From a virus, in IMG/VR virus record IMGVR_UViG_3300042879_004314, positions 1-20,199 of that record: a DNA stretch of 20,199 bases; one strand, written 5' to 3'. Position 1 is the stretch's first letter, and each line of letters starts with the position of its first letter. Of this stretch, positions 9,331 to 17,494 are shown piece after piece. The notes below the pieces were generated by a model. The model did no database searches, was not told where the DNA came from, and saw only the letters and a program-made list of their open reading frames with translations. The position numbers and the translations under genes are program-made.

Positions 9331-9342
9331 GTTATAAATATC
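9331..9342 (-). promoter_or_regulatory. Candidate promoter motif upstream of the tape measure gene
   Basis: The minus strand reads GATATTTATAAC, sharing the ATATTTATAA core with the other intergenic copies. It starts right after the hairpin at 9343-9369 and ends 11 bases before the tape measure ATG. It has one difference (C) in the TATAAT-like part and is the weakest copy. Confidence 0.4.
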
Positions 9343-9369
9343 AAAGGCATCTATTTTTTAGATGCCCTT
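9343..9369 (-). terminator. Possible intrinsic terminator overlapping a stop codon
   Basis: The minus strand forms an 8-bp perfect stem GGCATCTA/TAGATGCC around an AAAAA loop, extendable by one G-T and two A-T pairs. It is followed by TTTGATATTT. The 5' arm and loop encode the last residues of the second-frame ORF, whose TAG stop lies in the 3' arm. The T tract is interrupted, so termination may be partial. Confidence 0.5.
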
Positions 9370-9644
9370 GTATGATAAGTTGGTGTATTTGATTGTTGTA
9401 ATTTTTGTTTAGCTGATTTAACATCAGCAAAATCTATTTTATTAGGATCTGATTTTGTAGATTTTGAATATGCTTCTGATTCTTGTTGTTTTTGATCTGC
9501 TATAAAATTATATGTAGCCTGTCTTAACCATATTGGCATATTATATACAGTTTCATGATCATAACCACCATTTCCATAATAACATATATCATGGATGGTT
9601 TTAAATAGATATGATCTATAACTCAGAGTCAGGCCAAAAAAAGT
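9351..9644 (-). CDS. Tail-assembly chaperone second frame, probably expressed by +1 frameshift
   Basis: A stand-alone reading would start at the ATG at 9539 and give 62 aa. The same frame is open without a stop back to 9644, and between 9644 and 9539 it has no ATG, GTG or TTG. This upstream part reads as plausible protein (KTIHDICYYGNGGYDHE) running directly into TVYNMPIWLRQATYNF. The ATG at 9539 therefore looks like an internal methionine of a longer product. The frame overlaps the 3' end of the gp26/gp51-like gene by 29 bases and is +1 relative to it; a run of seven T lies in the overlap. Joined, the two frames would give 333 residues. Position between tube and tape measure is where frameshifted tail chaperones (G/GT type) sit. 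The C-terminal part is Gln/Lys/Ser-rich and probably helical. Expression as a separate 62-aa protein remains possible. Confidence 0.68.
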   Translation of the reverse strand, partial: TFFGLTLSYRSYLFKTIHDICYYGNGGYDHETVYNMPIWLRQATYNFIADQKQQESEAYSKSTKSDPNKIDFADVKSAKQKLQQSNTPTYHTRASKK

Positions 9645-10353
9645 TTAAATTAATTGGAATAGTGACCTCCGTACCACCATCTAAAACATATTTTAAATCT
9701 ACGTCAGGTTGAACTTGTTTAATATAATCTCTTAATGATCTAGAATCTCTAGCCAATAAATAATTATCTACAAATTCTCTAATTGTTTGTTCTTCTCTAT
9801 CACCATTAACTGATGTAATAATATATTTTAAACGAGTAGATAATTCAGGTGAATTTTCTTTGTTAATTTTTTTAAGACCTTCTAATTCTTTATCAATTTT
9901 CTTTTCGTCAGCTGATGTTAATATTTTAAATGTAATTTTAGTACCTAAATGAGGTAAAGTATATGAAAATTCATTAACTCCTTTAGTGATTAAAGATTCA
10001 TCAAATGGTTTATTATCTAATGATGATAAATCTACAGTATGTGATTGTCCATCATATTCAAATGTGTAATTACCTCCGTAACCTAAAATACGAGCAGCTA
10101 TAAATAAAGCGTTTTTATCACCAATAATTAAATCATCATAATTAATTTTAGTAATAATTAATGATTGAAGCATTTTATCTAAAACTGTACCTTGTTTGAT
10201 ATAATTCTGGTTAGTTAAAATATCTTCTTCTTTCGCCGTCATATATTTCATTTCGATTTTACCGCTTGATAACGGGTTATCTTCAGAATATAGCAAGCCT
10301 TTTGATGGTAGTTCTACCGTTTCTGTTGGGAATTTGTGTTTATTGTCTTCCAT
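9616..10353 (-). CDS. T4 gp26/gp51-like baseplate hub assembly protein / tail-assembly chaperone (245 aa)
   Basis: The protein matches the T4 gp26/gp51-like family by pattern. It has ETVELPSKGLLYSEDNPLSS near the N-terminus, then KIEMKYMTAKEEDILTNQNY, DLIIGDKNALFIAARILGYG, and the terminal INLNFFWPDSEL. In T4, family members catalyse assembly of the central baseplate hub. Here the gene sits directly after the tube and before the tape measure, so a tail-assembly chaperone role is also likely. Full family length supports a complete protein. Its 3' end contains seven T in a row at 9636-9642, followed by the TAG stop at 9616-9618 and the overlapping second frame. It is preceded by an 18-base AT motif at 10378-10395 and a terminator for the upstream unit. 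Confidence 0.8.
   Translation of the reverse strand: MEDNKHKFPTETVELPSKGLLYSEDNPLSSGKIEMKYMTAKEEDILTNQNYIKQGTVLDKMLQSLIITKINYDDLIIGDKNALFIAARILGYGGNYTFEYDGQSHTVDLSSLDNKPFDESLITKGVNEFSYTLPHLGTKITFKILTSADEKKIDKELEGLKKINKENSPELSTRLKYIITSVNGDREEQTIREFVDNYLLARDSRSLRDYIKQVQPDVDLKYVLDGGTEVTIPINLNFFWPDSEL
9636..9642 (-). other. Candidate frameshift or transcript-slippage site, run of seven T
   Basis: The coding strand reads TTA AAC TTT TTT TGG CCT in the upstream frame. Moving one base forward lets two Phe codons re-pair perfectly and enters the frame of the following ORF. The usable window runs from 9644 (after a TAA in the second frame) to 9616 (the TAG in the first). RNA polymerase slippage on the same run would give the same result. 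A sequencing error in the homopolymer is the alternative. Confidence 0.5.
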
Positions 10354-10377
10354 AAATTTGATTTGTTTATAACTATG

Positions 10378-10395
10378 TTTATATATATAAATATA
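10378..10395 (-). promoter_or_regulatory. Candidate promoter motif, AT-rich variant
   Basis: The 18 bases read TATATTTATATATATAAA on the minus strand and are identical to those at 18332-18349. They share the ATATTTATA core with the five other intergenic copies. The site follows the terminator at 10397-10428 directly and precedes the gp26/gp51-like gene by 24 bases, a logical place for re-initiation. Confidence 0.48.
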
Positions 10396-10396
10396 T

Positions 10397-10428
10397 GAGA
10401 AAAAAAGAAGCTCGCCAAAAGGCGAGCT
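10397..10428 (-). terminator. Intrinsic terminator after the tail tube gene
   Basis: On the minus strand AGCTCGCC pairs perfectly with GGCGAGCT around a TTTT loop, and the stem is followed by TCTTTTTTTCTC. It is a GC-rich 8-bp stem in a very AT-rich setting, 31 bases after the tube stop codon. This should end the fibre-sheath-tube transcription unit, at least in part. Confidence 0.85.
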
Positions 10429-10459
10429 ATCTTAATCCTGTATTTCGGGGGAGGGGTTT

Positions 10460-10948
10460 TTAGAAATTTAATACACAATAATCTGGTTGTACTGTCATTG
10501 TGATGTTTTGAGCCGCTGACTCATTATCCCAACTGTAATCACCAAAGTTTATGTCTGTAATTAAAGCACCAACAATGATCCATTCTGAAACGATATCACC
10601 TACTGGTCCTAATACGTTTAATGTTAAGTCTTTCTTGTAGAAATCACTGTAACCATCTCTACCAGTTACTGATTCGTGATGTAAACGTAGCCATTCCATT
10701 ACTGCCTGAGCTCCTGAAGGAGTGATTGGATCAAATAATGTCATTTGAATAGCACCCCATTTAGTTTTACCTTTCACAAAACGTTGAACGTTAATATGAT
10801 TTAAAACCACTGTATCTTGAGTTAATGACACTGCATTTACGCCTTTTACAATAAATGCTGGTATACCAGTCATGCTTAATAAAAAGCGGTTTTGCTGTTT
10901 TGGCTCAAATTGGGTGAAAAATATATCGTTTGAATTTACAATTGCCAT
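10460..10948 (-). CDS. Tail tube protein, T4 gp19-like (162 aa)
   Basis: The product forms stacked hexameric rings of the inner tail tube. The length is that of gp19-type tubes. Motifs typical of the family are QQNRFLLSMTGIPAFIVKGV near residues 18-37, GKTKWGAIQMTLFDPITPSG near 59-78, and the C-terminal DIVSEWIIVGALITDINFGD followed by YSWDN. It has no signal peptide or membrane segment. It follows the sheath gene, the classical order in contractile tails. A copy of the intergenic motif at 10976-10990 lies upstream, and a strong terminator lies downstream, so it may be transcribed both with the sheath and on its own, in keeping with the high copy number needed. The leader is A/T-rich without a Shine-Dalgarno motif. 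Confidence 0.9.
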   Translation of the reverse strand: MAIVNSNDIFFTQFEPKQQNRFLLSMTGIPAFIVKGVNAVSLTQDTVVLNHINVQRFVKGKTKWGAIQMTLFDPITPSGAQAVMEWLRLHHESVTGRDGYSDFYKKDLTLNVLGPVGDIVSEWIIVGALITDINFGDYSWDNESAAQNITMTVQPDYCVLNF

Positions 10949-10975
10949 GTTTTTATTTTGTTATGTTGTTTGTTC

Positions 10976-10990
10976 TTTATTATAAATATT
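10976..10990 (-). promoter_or_regulatory. Candidate phage promoter motif upstream of the tube gene
   Basis: The minus strand reads AATATTTATAATAAA, the same 15 bases as at 6781-6795, and contains TATAAT. It sits in the sheath-tube gap, 27 bases before the tube ATG. Two exact 15-base copies in gaps of unrelated genes argue for selection and not drift. Confidence 0.55.
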
Positions 10991-11004
10991 ATCTAATTTA
11001 ATCC

Positions 11005-12714
11005 TTACGCTGGGAAAGTTGCTCCTGTAGGTAAGATATTGAAATCTAAGTAAATAAATTCAGCTGTTCTTGTTGGTTGAATATAAATCTGACCAATTAA
11101 TTGATTTCTGTCAATTACGTCTGCTGTATTATTTGTATCATCCATAATTACTCTAAATGCATATAAACCTTGTCTTTGTTGAACTGATGTTAAATATGGA
11201 TTTACTTGTGATAAGAATGCGTTTCTAGTTGCTAATGTATTTTGTTCAAACACTAATGTGTTAGCAATTTGTGAAATGTAGTTCTTAAGAGCAATTAATA
11301 ATCTTCTAACATTTACTCTATCTAAAGCTGACGCTTGAGTTTGTAATGTTTTCTGACCATATACTACTGTACCTGTTCCAGGGAATGTAGCAATAGGATT
11401 TACTTTGTTTGTATATAAAGTATCTCTACTTGATTGAGGTAATTTTTGAGCTGCTCTAATTACTTGTAATCCACCTCTGTTAATACCAGCTGGTGCAAAC
11501 CAAGGCTCAGAAACTGAATCATTGAATGCGTAAACACCACCTATTACTGTTGAAGCTGGAACCCAAACATTTTTACCAGTTGATGAGTCAAGTACTTGAA
11601 CCCAAGGCCAATATGTTGCTGCATATGATGTATTTATTGAGTTAGCTACTGAAGTTACAGTTGATAAAGTTTGTGTACTATATCCAACTAAATCTACTAC
11701 ATATAAACTATCACCACGTGTTTGTGTGTTAGTAACAATAGTATTACATTGTGTAGCATGAAAATCTTTAATCAAACCTGGAGTTAAGATAATATTGAAT
11801 TTGTAATCATCTTGATTAGCTAATAAGTCAATCATATTATCATAACTAGTTCCTACTAATCCTTGAGTATCTGTAGCATCAATTTGATCATAGAATTTAG
11901 CTCCGGCTTTAATAGTACCTGTAGCTCCTGTGAATGAACCACTAGCGTTAACTGGGATCGATCCTGTAAATTGTGTTTTAGCAACTCCTGTATTATCAAA
12001 ATAGTTTGGTGTTAAATTATTAACCGCACTTACATATACATAACGTGATCCATTAAAATATGAACCTGATGTTTCGATTTGATTAGTTGTTGGGTTATAA
12101 TTTTGTACTTGATCGCCAATTACTCTTGAAATAAAGTTAGATGCAAATGGGTCTAATGATAAGTTAGTGAAAGTTTCTAATACAGTTTGATTATTTGTAT
12201 TATCATTTCCTTGACGAATTAATAAGCTAAATGTACCTGATGATGTATCAGAATTTAATATTTGCCATCTAACGTTATTTTCTGTACCAGAAGTTAATGA
12301 ACCGCTTAAATCTAAACTAGATGAGCTATTCATGATAGTACCTTTAGATATTGTATTTAATACAATAGTTGCTGAACCTGTAGCTCCGATACTTCCAATA
12401 GTTGTACTTGTTGCTACTGACCAATCAGCACTTTTACTTACTACTCTAGCTACTAATAATGAAGTACCATTGTTGTTAAAGTAATTAAATGCCGCTTGTG
12501 AAGTAAGATAAGCGTAACTATCACTACCACTTTGAAATGCTCCTCCAAATTTATTTAAATAATCACTATATGAAGTAACAATAGTTGGAATTTCGATAGG
12601 ACCTAAAACTGTAGGACCTATAATTGCTGCACCTACTGAAACTGGTTGCTGTCTGATAAACGATGAATCGTTTTCTCTTGCTAATACACCAGGGGAAATT
12701 AATGTTTCTGCCAT
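11005..12714 (-). CDS. Tail sheath protein, T4 gp18-like (569 aa)
   Basis: This is the contractile sheath subunit. The start ISPGVLARENDSSFIRQQPV, followed by AAIIGPTVLGPIEIPTIVTS, is the signature N-terminus of sheath proteins. The middle (about 110-280) is a variable Ser/Thr-rich surface domain. The conserved C-terminal part includes WPWVQVLDSSTGKNVWVPAS, GVYAFNDSVSEPWFAPAGIN, RGGLQVIRAA, NVRRLLIALKNYI and the final LDFNILPTGATF, which mediates ring-to-ring contacts in known sheaths. It lies between a small coiled-coil gene and the tube gene, with a promoter-like motif 23 bases upstream of its ATG. Length is within the usual range and no truncation is seen. Confidence 0.92.
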   Translation of the reverse strand: MAETLISPGVLARENDSSFIRQQPVSVGAAIIGPTVLGPIEIPTIVTSYSDYLNKFGGAFQSGSDSYAYLTSQAAFNYFNNNGTSLLVARVVSKSADWSVATSTTIGSIGATGSATIVLNTISKGTIMNSSSSLDLSGSLTSGTENNVRWQILNSDTSSGTFSLLIRQGNDNTNNQTVLETFTNLSLDPFASNFISRVIGDQVQNYNPTTNQIETSGSYFNGSRYVYVSAVNNLTPNYFDNTGVAKTQFTGSIPVNASGSFTGATGTIKAGAKFYDQIDATDTQGLVGTSYDNMIDLLANQDDYKFNIILTPGLIKDFHATQCNTIVTNTQTRGDSLYVVDLVGYSTQTLSTVTSVANSINTSYAATYWPWVQVLDSSTGKNVWVPASTVIGGVYAFNDSVSEPWFAPAGINRGGLQVIRAAQKLPQSSRDTLYTNKVNPIATFPGTGTVVYGQKTLQTQASALDRVNVRRLLIALKNYISQIANTLVFEQNTLATRNAFLSQVNPYLTSVQQRQGLYAFRVIMDDTNNTADVIDRNQLIGQIYIQPTRTAEFIYLDFNILPTGATFPA

Positions 12715-12737
12715 GTTATTTGTTAATAAGTTTAATG

Positions 12738-12751
12738 TTTATTATAAATAT
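12738..12751 (-). promoter_or_regulatory. Candidate phage promoter motif upstream of the sheath gene
   Basis: The minus strand reads ATATTTATAATAAA, identical in 14 bases to the copies at 6781, 10976 and 17504. It lies 23 bases before the sheath ATG, just after the stop of the coiled-coil gene. Confidence 0.55.
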
Positions 12752-12768
12752 GTTAAAGAGTCTTAAAA

Positions 12769-13020
12769 TCATTCATTTCCAATGAATTCTCCACTATCTA
12801 TATTAATGGTTCCTCTACCATATTTTGATTGAAGTTCTTGACTTAAAGTTATTTCATTTGATTTAAGTTCTTTAAGTTCTTCAGTTACTTCTTGCTTTTG
12901 TAATTTTAAATCTTGGATCGCCATTTCAATTGATCCATATTTATCAATTAATTCAGCTCTTAATTTTTGAATTTCTTTTACTGATGAAATTTCTTGTTCT
13001 GTTAGTTTTTCTGTTTTCAT
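12769..13020 (-). CDS. Small coiled-coil hypothetical protein (83 aa)
   Basis: I do not recognise a named family. Residues about 10-65 are almost entirely helical, with Leu/Ile at heptad-like spacing (EIQKLRAELIDKYGSIEM, then LKLQKQEVTEELKELK), so a coiled coil is likely. The end, LQSKYGRGTINIDSGEFIG, resembles the C-termini of small coiled-coil proteins near the tail genes of Bacteroidota phages. It lies between the fibre and sheath genes, 22 bases after the fibre stop, and has no promoter motif of its own, so it is probably co-transcribed with the fibre. A fibre-assembly chaperone or tail-completion role is possible but unproven. Confidence 0.72.
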   Translation of the reverse strand: MKTEKLTEQEISSVKEIQKLRAELIDKYGSIEMAIQDLKLQKQEVTEELKELKSNEITLSQELQSKYGRGTINIDSGEFIGNE

Positions 13021-13042
13021 AATTTTTATATTATTATTTTAA

Positions 13043-16000
13043 TTATCCTGTAGATACATTTACTGTTGTACTAATTGAATATATTATACCTTGTACTTCT
13101 GTATTAAACCAAATTGTTTGAGGACTTGTTATGCTTCCATTTATACGTACAGCAAAGTCACTATTTGCATTTGTTACTGCGTGATTAATTGAACCTGAAT
13201 TTGATATAGGTACAATATTACTACCTGAAACTATAGTATATGTAGGATTAAAATCTCCAATACCGCTTAATGTTGATGCTGATCCTGTTTCTGCAAGACT
13301 AGTCCACCAATGTATTAATTGTTGTGGTCGTGTTAACGCAGAACCATCTACATCTTTAAAATCAGCTATAAATGATTTATTATTTCCTGATGAAACTACT
13401 GATAAACTACAACTTACAAAATTATATGTTGAAAGTCCTATAATATTTCCTGTTACTGTTAATGAACCTGAAACTATTTGACTTCCTGTCACTACTAATG
13501 AACCTGTAACTATAGTATTACCATTTACATCTACTGTTGCATTTGGGGTTGCTGTTTTACCAAATGCTACTTGACTTCCTGTAGCATATAGTTGAACATT
13601 ACCTAATCCATCTGATAAAACTACTGTAGAGGTTAAAGCAGTTGTTCCAGCATATTTACCTATAATAGTATTATAATTCCCTGTTGTTATAGATTCTCCA
13701 GATCCAGATCCTATAAGAGTATTACTACCACCTGTAGTTAATAAATCACCGGCAAAAGATCCTACCGCTGTATTGTAAGCTCCGGATGATATTGAATATA
13801 ATGCTTGGTATCCTATAGCGGTATTTGCATCTCCAGTATTATTAGCAATTGTAAGACTACCGTTTAAAGCTTCAACTCCTACAGCTGTATTATTGCTAGA
13901 TGTCATATTATACATCGATTCAAATCCTATAGAAGTATTATTACTTTTATTTCGTGAGATAAATAAAGCTCTATGTCCTACTGAAGTGTTATTATCACCA
14001 TTAATGTTATAAGGTAAAGTTTCATACCCTAAAGCTGTATTATTAACACCTATAGTATTATCACGTAAAGTAATAGCTCCTAAAGCTGTATTTCTACTTC
14101 CTGTTGTAGTATTTTGTAAAGTAAAAAGTCCTACTGCTGTGTTGAATTGTCCTGTAGTAATCATATTCATAGAACCACTACCTACCATTGTATTTCCAGG
14201 TATATTAGAATTTCCTAAACCTATTTTTATAGTACTAACTGTTAAAATATTACCATCAAATATTAAATTAGAATTTCCGGCGGCGATATTAGATGAATTT
14301 TTATAAACTACCTGATTTGCTGAACCTGCTACAGGACCTGTTGCCCCTGATAAACCTGAGGTACCTGATAGACCTGAAGTGCCTGATAAGCCTGAAAGAC
14401 CTGATGTACCTGATAAACCTGATGTACCTGATGCTCCAGCTTCACCCATAGGTCCAAAACCTACATTAGTAAATCCTTCATTAGATGTACTATAATCTGA
14501 AATGAAATATAATGGATTTCCTATTGATCTAGCTGTTGTATGTCTTAATGTATTATTTTGATAATATCTTACATTATAACCATCATAAGTTATATAAAAT
14601 TTATCACTTAAACTATAGGTTCCAGTATATTGTACATTGGTTAATTCAGTAATAGTAAATTGATTACCACTTGCTTCAAATTGGAAACTAAAGTCTATTA
14701 AAGTCGGATCTTCTGGCGTTCCAGATATGGTTTCTATTAAGCCAAAAACTACAGCTATATTGTCATTTGTTGTTTGGGCAGTAGTGTAAACTCCTCTTGC
14801 ATATCCTTGAGTTGAATATACATAAGCGTCATAACTGCTACCACCTCCACCTGTGTTTATAAATGTTGATGAATTAGTTCCATAAGAAGTATTTGAAAAT
14901 ACAGGAGTAAAAATTGGAGTTCCTATAAGACCAGATAAACCTGAGGTACCTGATAGACCTGATTCACCTGAAAGACCTGATAAACCTGAAGTTCCGCTTA
15001 AGCCTGAAAAACCTGACAAACCTGAAGCGCCGCTTAAGCCTGAAAAACCTGACAAACCTGATGTACCTGAAAGGCCTGAAGTACCTGAAAGACCTGATGT
15101 ACCTGATAAACCTGATGTACCGCTTAAGCCTGAAAAACCTGATAAGCCGGATAAACCTGAAGTACCTGATAAACCAGATTCACCTGAAAGACCTGATAAA
15201 CCTGATGTACCGCTTAAACCTGAAAAACCTGACAAACCTGATGTACCTGAAAGACCAGATTCACCTGAAAGACCACTTGTGCCTGATAAGCCTGATAAAC
15301 CTGATGTACCTGATAAGCCTGAAAAACCTGATAAGCCAGATAAACCTGATGTACCTGAAAGGCCTGAAAGACCTGATGTACCTGAAAGTCCTGATAAACC
15401 AGAAGCTCCTGATAGGCCTGACGCGCCTGAAAGACCTGATGTGCCTGAGAGACCTGATGTGCCTGAGAGACCTGATGTGCCTGATAAACCTGAAAGTCCT
15501 GAAGTGCCTGAAAGACCTGATGTGCCACTTAAACCTGAAAGACCAGATGTACCTGAAAGACCAGATAAACCTGATGCACCCGATAAACCTGAAGTTCCAC
15601 TTAGGCCGGATAAGCCTGAAGCACCGCTTAAGCCTGATGCGCCTGATAAGCCTGAAGTTCCGCTTAGGCCTGAAAGGCCTGAAGTGCCACTTAGACCTGA
15701 AAGACCTGATGTGCCACTTAAGCCTGAAGTGCCACTTAAGCCTGATAAGCCTGAAGTTCCGCTTAGGCCTGAAAGGCCTGAAGTGCCACTTAAACCTGAT
15801 AGACCAGATGTGCCGCTTAGACCTGATGCTCCTGAAAGACCTGATGCTCCTGAAAGACCAGATGAGCCTGTTAAACTTAAATCAGTTCTATAGACTATAT
15901 CTCCTAAATTATTAGAGACTAATATTCTTGTTTCAGTTGTGCCGGCCGCTAAAGTAGGTAAAGCTAAACTTCCTAAAAGGGAAGTACTTCCTGTAACTTG

Positions 16001-17494
16001 AAAACTACCTGATATTTTAGTAGTTCCTATTAATGTTTGAATATCATTAGTAGCATCACCAAACTGGTTAGAACCAGATGAATAAATCACAGATGAAGTT
16101 TCATATATTGTTGTTAAATATGTTATACTACCTGTTCCGTTAACTGTTAAATTTCCAGTTACTGATAATGTTGTTCCGTCATAAGTGAAATTAGAAGAAC
16201 CTGCTGGATTATTAGATCCGTCTTTGTAAACTACTTGATTTGCTGAACCCGCTATAGGACCTGTTGCTCCTGATAAACCTGAAGTGCCACTTAAGCCTGA
16301 TGTACCTGAAAGACCTGATAAGCCTGAGGTGCCACTTAAGCCTGATAAACCTGATGTACCACTTAGGCCTGATAAACCTGAAGTACCACTTAAACCAGAT
16401 GTGCCACTTAGACCTGAAAGACCTGAAGTGCCACTTAAACCTGAAAGACCTGAAGTTCCGCTTAGGCCTGAAGTACCGGATAAACCTGATGTTCCATTTA
16501 AACCTGAAAGACCTGAAGTTCCGCTTAAACCTGATAGACCTGAAGTTCCGCTTAGGCCTGAAAGGCCTGAAGTACCACTTAAACCAGATGTACCTGAGAG
16601 ACCTGAAGTTCCGCTTAAACCTGATAGACCTGAAGTACCTGAAAGACCTGATGCGCCTGATAAACCTGAGGTGCCACTTATGCCTGATGTACCTGATAAG
16701 CCTGATAAGCCTGATGTACCTGATAAGCCTGATAAGCCTGATGTACCTGATAAGCCTGAGAGACCTGAAGTACCGCTTAAGCCTGATAAGCCTGATGTAC
16801 CTGAGAGACCTGATGTGCCTGATAAACCTGAAGTGCCATTTAAGCCTGAAAGACCTGATGTACCGCTTAAACCTGATAGACCTGATGTACCTGAAGTGCC
16901 ACTTAGACCTGAGAGACCAGATGTACCGCTTAAGCCTGATAAACCTGAGGTGCCGCTTAAGCCTGACAGACCTGAAGTACCGCTTAAACCTGATGTGCCT
17001 GAAAGACCTGATAAGCCTGAGGTACCACTTAAGCCTGAGAGACCTGATGTGCCTGAAAGACCTGATGTACCACTTAAGCCTGATAAACCTGAAGTGCCAC
17101 TTAAGCCTGATGTACCTGAAAGACCAGATAAACCAGAAGTACCGCTTAGGCCTGAAAGACCAGAGGTGCCGCTTAATCCTGAAGCTCCTGAAGCTCCTGA
17201 AACTGTAGGTGTAATAGCAAATGAAGCTGTTAATGCATATGAAGCTGATGTAGCTGTAAGCGCGTAAGAAGCTGTAGTAGATGTAAATGAATTTCCTGCG
17301 TAAGATGCAGTACCAGTAAATGAGGGAGCAGTAATATTGCCTGTTACATCTAATGGACCAATAACATTTAATGAACCACTTATAGTTATATCATAAGCTG
17401 AATTACCTGTTAAGGCATCAATTGATTGAGAAACTTGTTGAGCTTGTACGGTTGCACCTGTTGTTATGCCCGCATTAGACAGTACTTGAGCCAT
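13043..17494 (-). CDS. Large tail fibre with collagen-like Gly-X-Y blocks and lectin-like insert (1483 aa)
   Basis: This is a putative trimeric receptor-binding fibre. Residues 1-99 form the attachment end, with repeated TASYAL-type motifs. Block I (100-411) is an unbroken Gly-X-Y tract, mostly GLS and GTS. A spacer (412-542) holds a [17 protein letters not shown] module and GSL.V.G strands. Block II (543-857) is a second tract, with extra GFS, GES and GAS triplets. Residues 858-1013 resemble a concanavalin-like lectin domain ([16 protein letters not shown], then [20 protein letters not shown]). Block III (1014-1052) is short. A second [13 protein letters not shown] module follows, then eleven N-T-x-[VIL]-G repeats like a YadA-type head, and a C-terminal domain with [15 protein letters not shown]. 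Collagen-like tracts in phage fibres form triple-helical shafts. Proline is almost absent from the tracts, which is unusual. It follows a terminator and a promoter-like motif. Confidence 0.88.
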   Translation of the reverse strand: MAQVLSNAGITTGATVQAQQVSQSIDALTGNSAYDITISGSLNVIGPLDVTGNITAPSFTGTASYAGNSFTSTTASYALTATSASYALTASFAITPTVSGASGASGLSGTSGLSGLSGTSGLSGLSGTSGLSGTSGLSGLSGTSGLSGTSGLSGLSGTSGLSGLSGTSGLSGTSGLSGLSGTSGLSGLSGTSGLSGLSGTSGTSGLSGLSGTSGLSGLNGTSGLSGTSGLSGTSGLSGLSGTSGLSGLSGTSGLSGLSGTSGLSGLSGTSGISGTSGLSGASGLSGTSGLSGLSGTSGLSGTSGLSGTSGLSGLSGTSGLSGLSGTSGLSGLNGTSGLSGTSGLSGTSGLSGLSGTSGLSGLSGTSGLSGTSGLSGLSGTSGLSGLSGTSGLSGLSGTSGLSGTSGLSGATGPIAGSANQVVYKDGSNNPAGSSNFTYDGTTLSVTGNLTVNGTGSITYLTTIYETSSVIYSSGSNQFGDATNDIQTLIGTTKISGSFQVTGSTSLLGSLALPTLAAGTTETRILVSNNLGDIVYRTDLSLTGSSGLSGASGLSGASGLSGTSGLSGLSGTSGLSGLSGTSGLSGLSGTSGLSGTSGLSGLSGTSGLSGLSGTSGLSGASGLSGASGLSGLSGTSGLSGASGLSGLSGTSGLSGLSGTSGLSGTSGLSGLSGTSGLSGTSGLSGTSGLSGASGLSGASGLSGLSGTSGLSGLSGTSGLSGLSGFSGLSGTSGLSGLSGTSGLSGESGLSGTSGLSGFSGLSGTSGLSGLSGESGLSGTSGLSGLSGFSGLSGTSGLSGTSGLSGTSGLSGTSGLSGFSGLSGASGLSGFSGLSGTSGLSGLSGESGLSGTSGLSGLIGTPIFTPVFSNTSYGTNSSTFINTGGGGSSYDAYVYSTQGYARGVYTTAQTTNDNIAVVFGLIETISGTPEDPTLIDFSFQFEASGNQFTITELTNVQYTGTYSLSDKFYITYDGYNVRYYQNNTLRHTTARSIGNPLYFISDYSTSNEGFTNVGFGPMGEAGASGTSGLSGTSGLSGLSGTSGLSGTSGLSGATGPVAGSANQVVYKNSSNIAAGNSNLIFDGNILTVSTIKIGLGNSNIPGNTMVGSGSMNMITTGQFNTAVGLFTLQNTTTGSRNTALGAITLRDNTIGVNNTALGYETLPYNINGDNNTSVGHRALFISRNKSNNTSIGFESMYNMTSSNNTAVGVEALNGSLTIANNTGDANTAIGYQALYSISSGAYNTAVGSFAGDLLTTGGSNTLIGSGSGESITTGNYNTIIGKYAGTTALTSTVVLSDGLGNVQLYATGSQVAFGKTATPNATVDVNGNTIVTGSLVVTGSQIVSGSLTVTGNIIGLSTYNFVSCSLSVVSSGNNKSFIADFKDVDGSALTRPQQLIHWWTSLAETGSASTLSGIGDFNPTYTIVSGSNIVPISNSGSINHAVTNANSDFAVRINGSITSPQTIWFNTEVQGIIYSISTTVNVSTG
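13640..14200 (-). repeat. Eleven N-T-x-[VIL]-G repeats in the fibre head
   Basis: The encoded protein carries GNTMVG, FNTAVG, RNTALG, NNTALG, NNTSVG, NNTSIG, NNTAVG, ANTAIG, YNTAVG, SNTLIG and YNTIIG, each separated by about 12-25 residues. The spacing and the Asn-Thr-aliphatic-Gly core recall beta-roll head repeats of trimeric adhesins of the YadA type. Coordinates are approximate. Confidence 0.8.
14339..14455 (-). repeat. Collagen-like block III of the tail fibre
   Basis: Thirteen Gly-X-Y triplets (residues 1014-1052) connect the lectin-like insert to the second [13 protein letters not shown] module. It starts with GPMGEAGAS, one of the few places where proline enters a triplet, and then turns into GTS/GLS. 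Confidence 0.85.
14924..15868 (-). repeat. Collagen-like block II of the tail fibre
   Basis: About 105 Gly-X-Y triplets (residues 543-857) in units of 9 and 18 bases. Most are GLS and GTS. GAS triplets cluster in the first half, and GFS and GES occur only in the C-terminal half of this block. Codons for the same triplet vary (GGT TTA TCA, GGT CTT TCA, GGC TTA AGC), so the DNA is less repetitive than the protein. Confidence 0.93.
16262..17197 (-). repeat. Collagen-like block I of the tail fibre
   Basis: About 104 uninterrupted Gly-X-Y triplets (residues 100-411). Two GLN triplets, with AAT-type codons at 16836 and 16494, lie in matching contexts 342 bases apart, which suggests an older internal duplication. 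One GIS triplet also occurs. Glu and Phe triplets, present in block II, are absent. Confidence 0.93.

Noticed and set aside
9351-9539. A free-standing 62-aa gene starting at 9539 as the full product
   Set aside because: The frame extends upstream with protein-like sequence and no start codon, so the ATG is better explained as internal to a frameshifted product, although separate expression is not excluded.
15214-15528. Minus-strand 104-aa frame rich in HQV/FQA repeats
   Set aside because: It is an out-of-frame reading of collagen block II and has no independent support.
14924-17197. CRISPR-like or non-coding tandem repeat array
   Set aside because: Units are 9 or 18 bases, without spacers, and keep one frame throughout, so they encode protein repeats.
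15061-17267. Long plus-strand reading frames rich in KPD/VPE/LNL repeats across the fibre gene
   Set aside because: They are reverse-strand shadows of the 9/18-base Gly-X-Y repeats. A repeat whose unit is a multiple of three and lacks stops is open in several frames. They have no own leader and they lie antisense within a convincing fibre gene.
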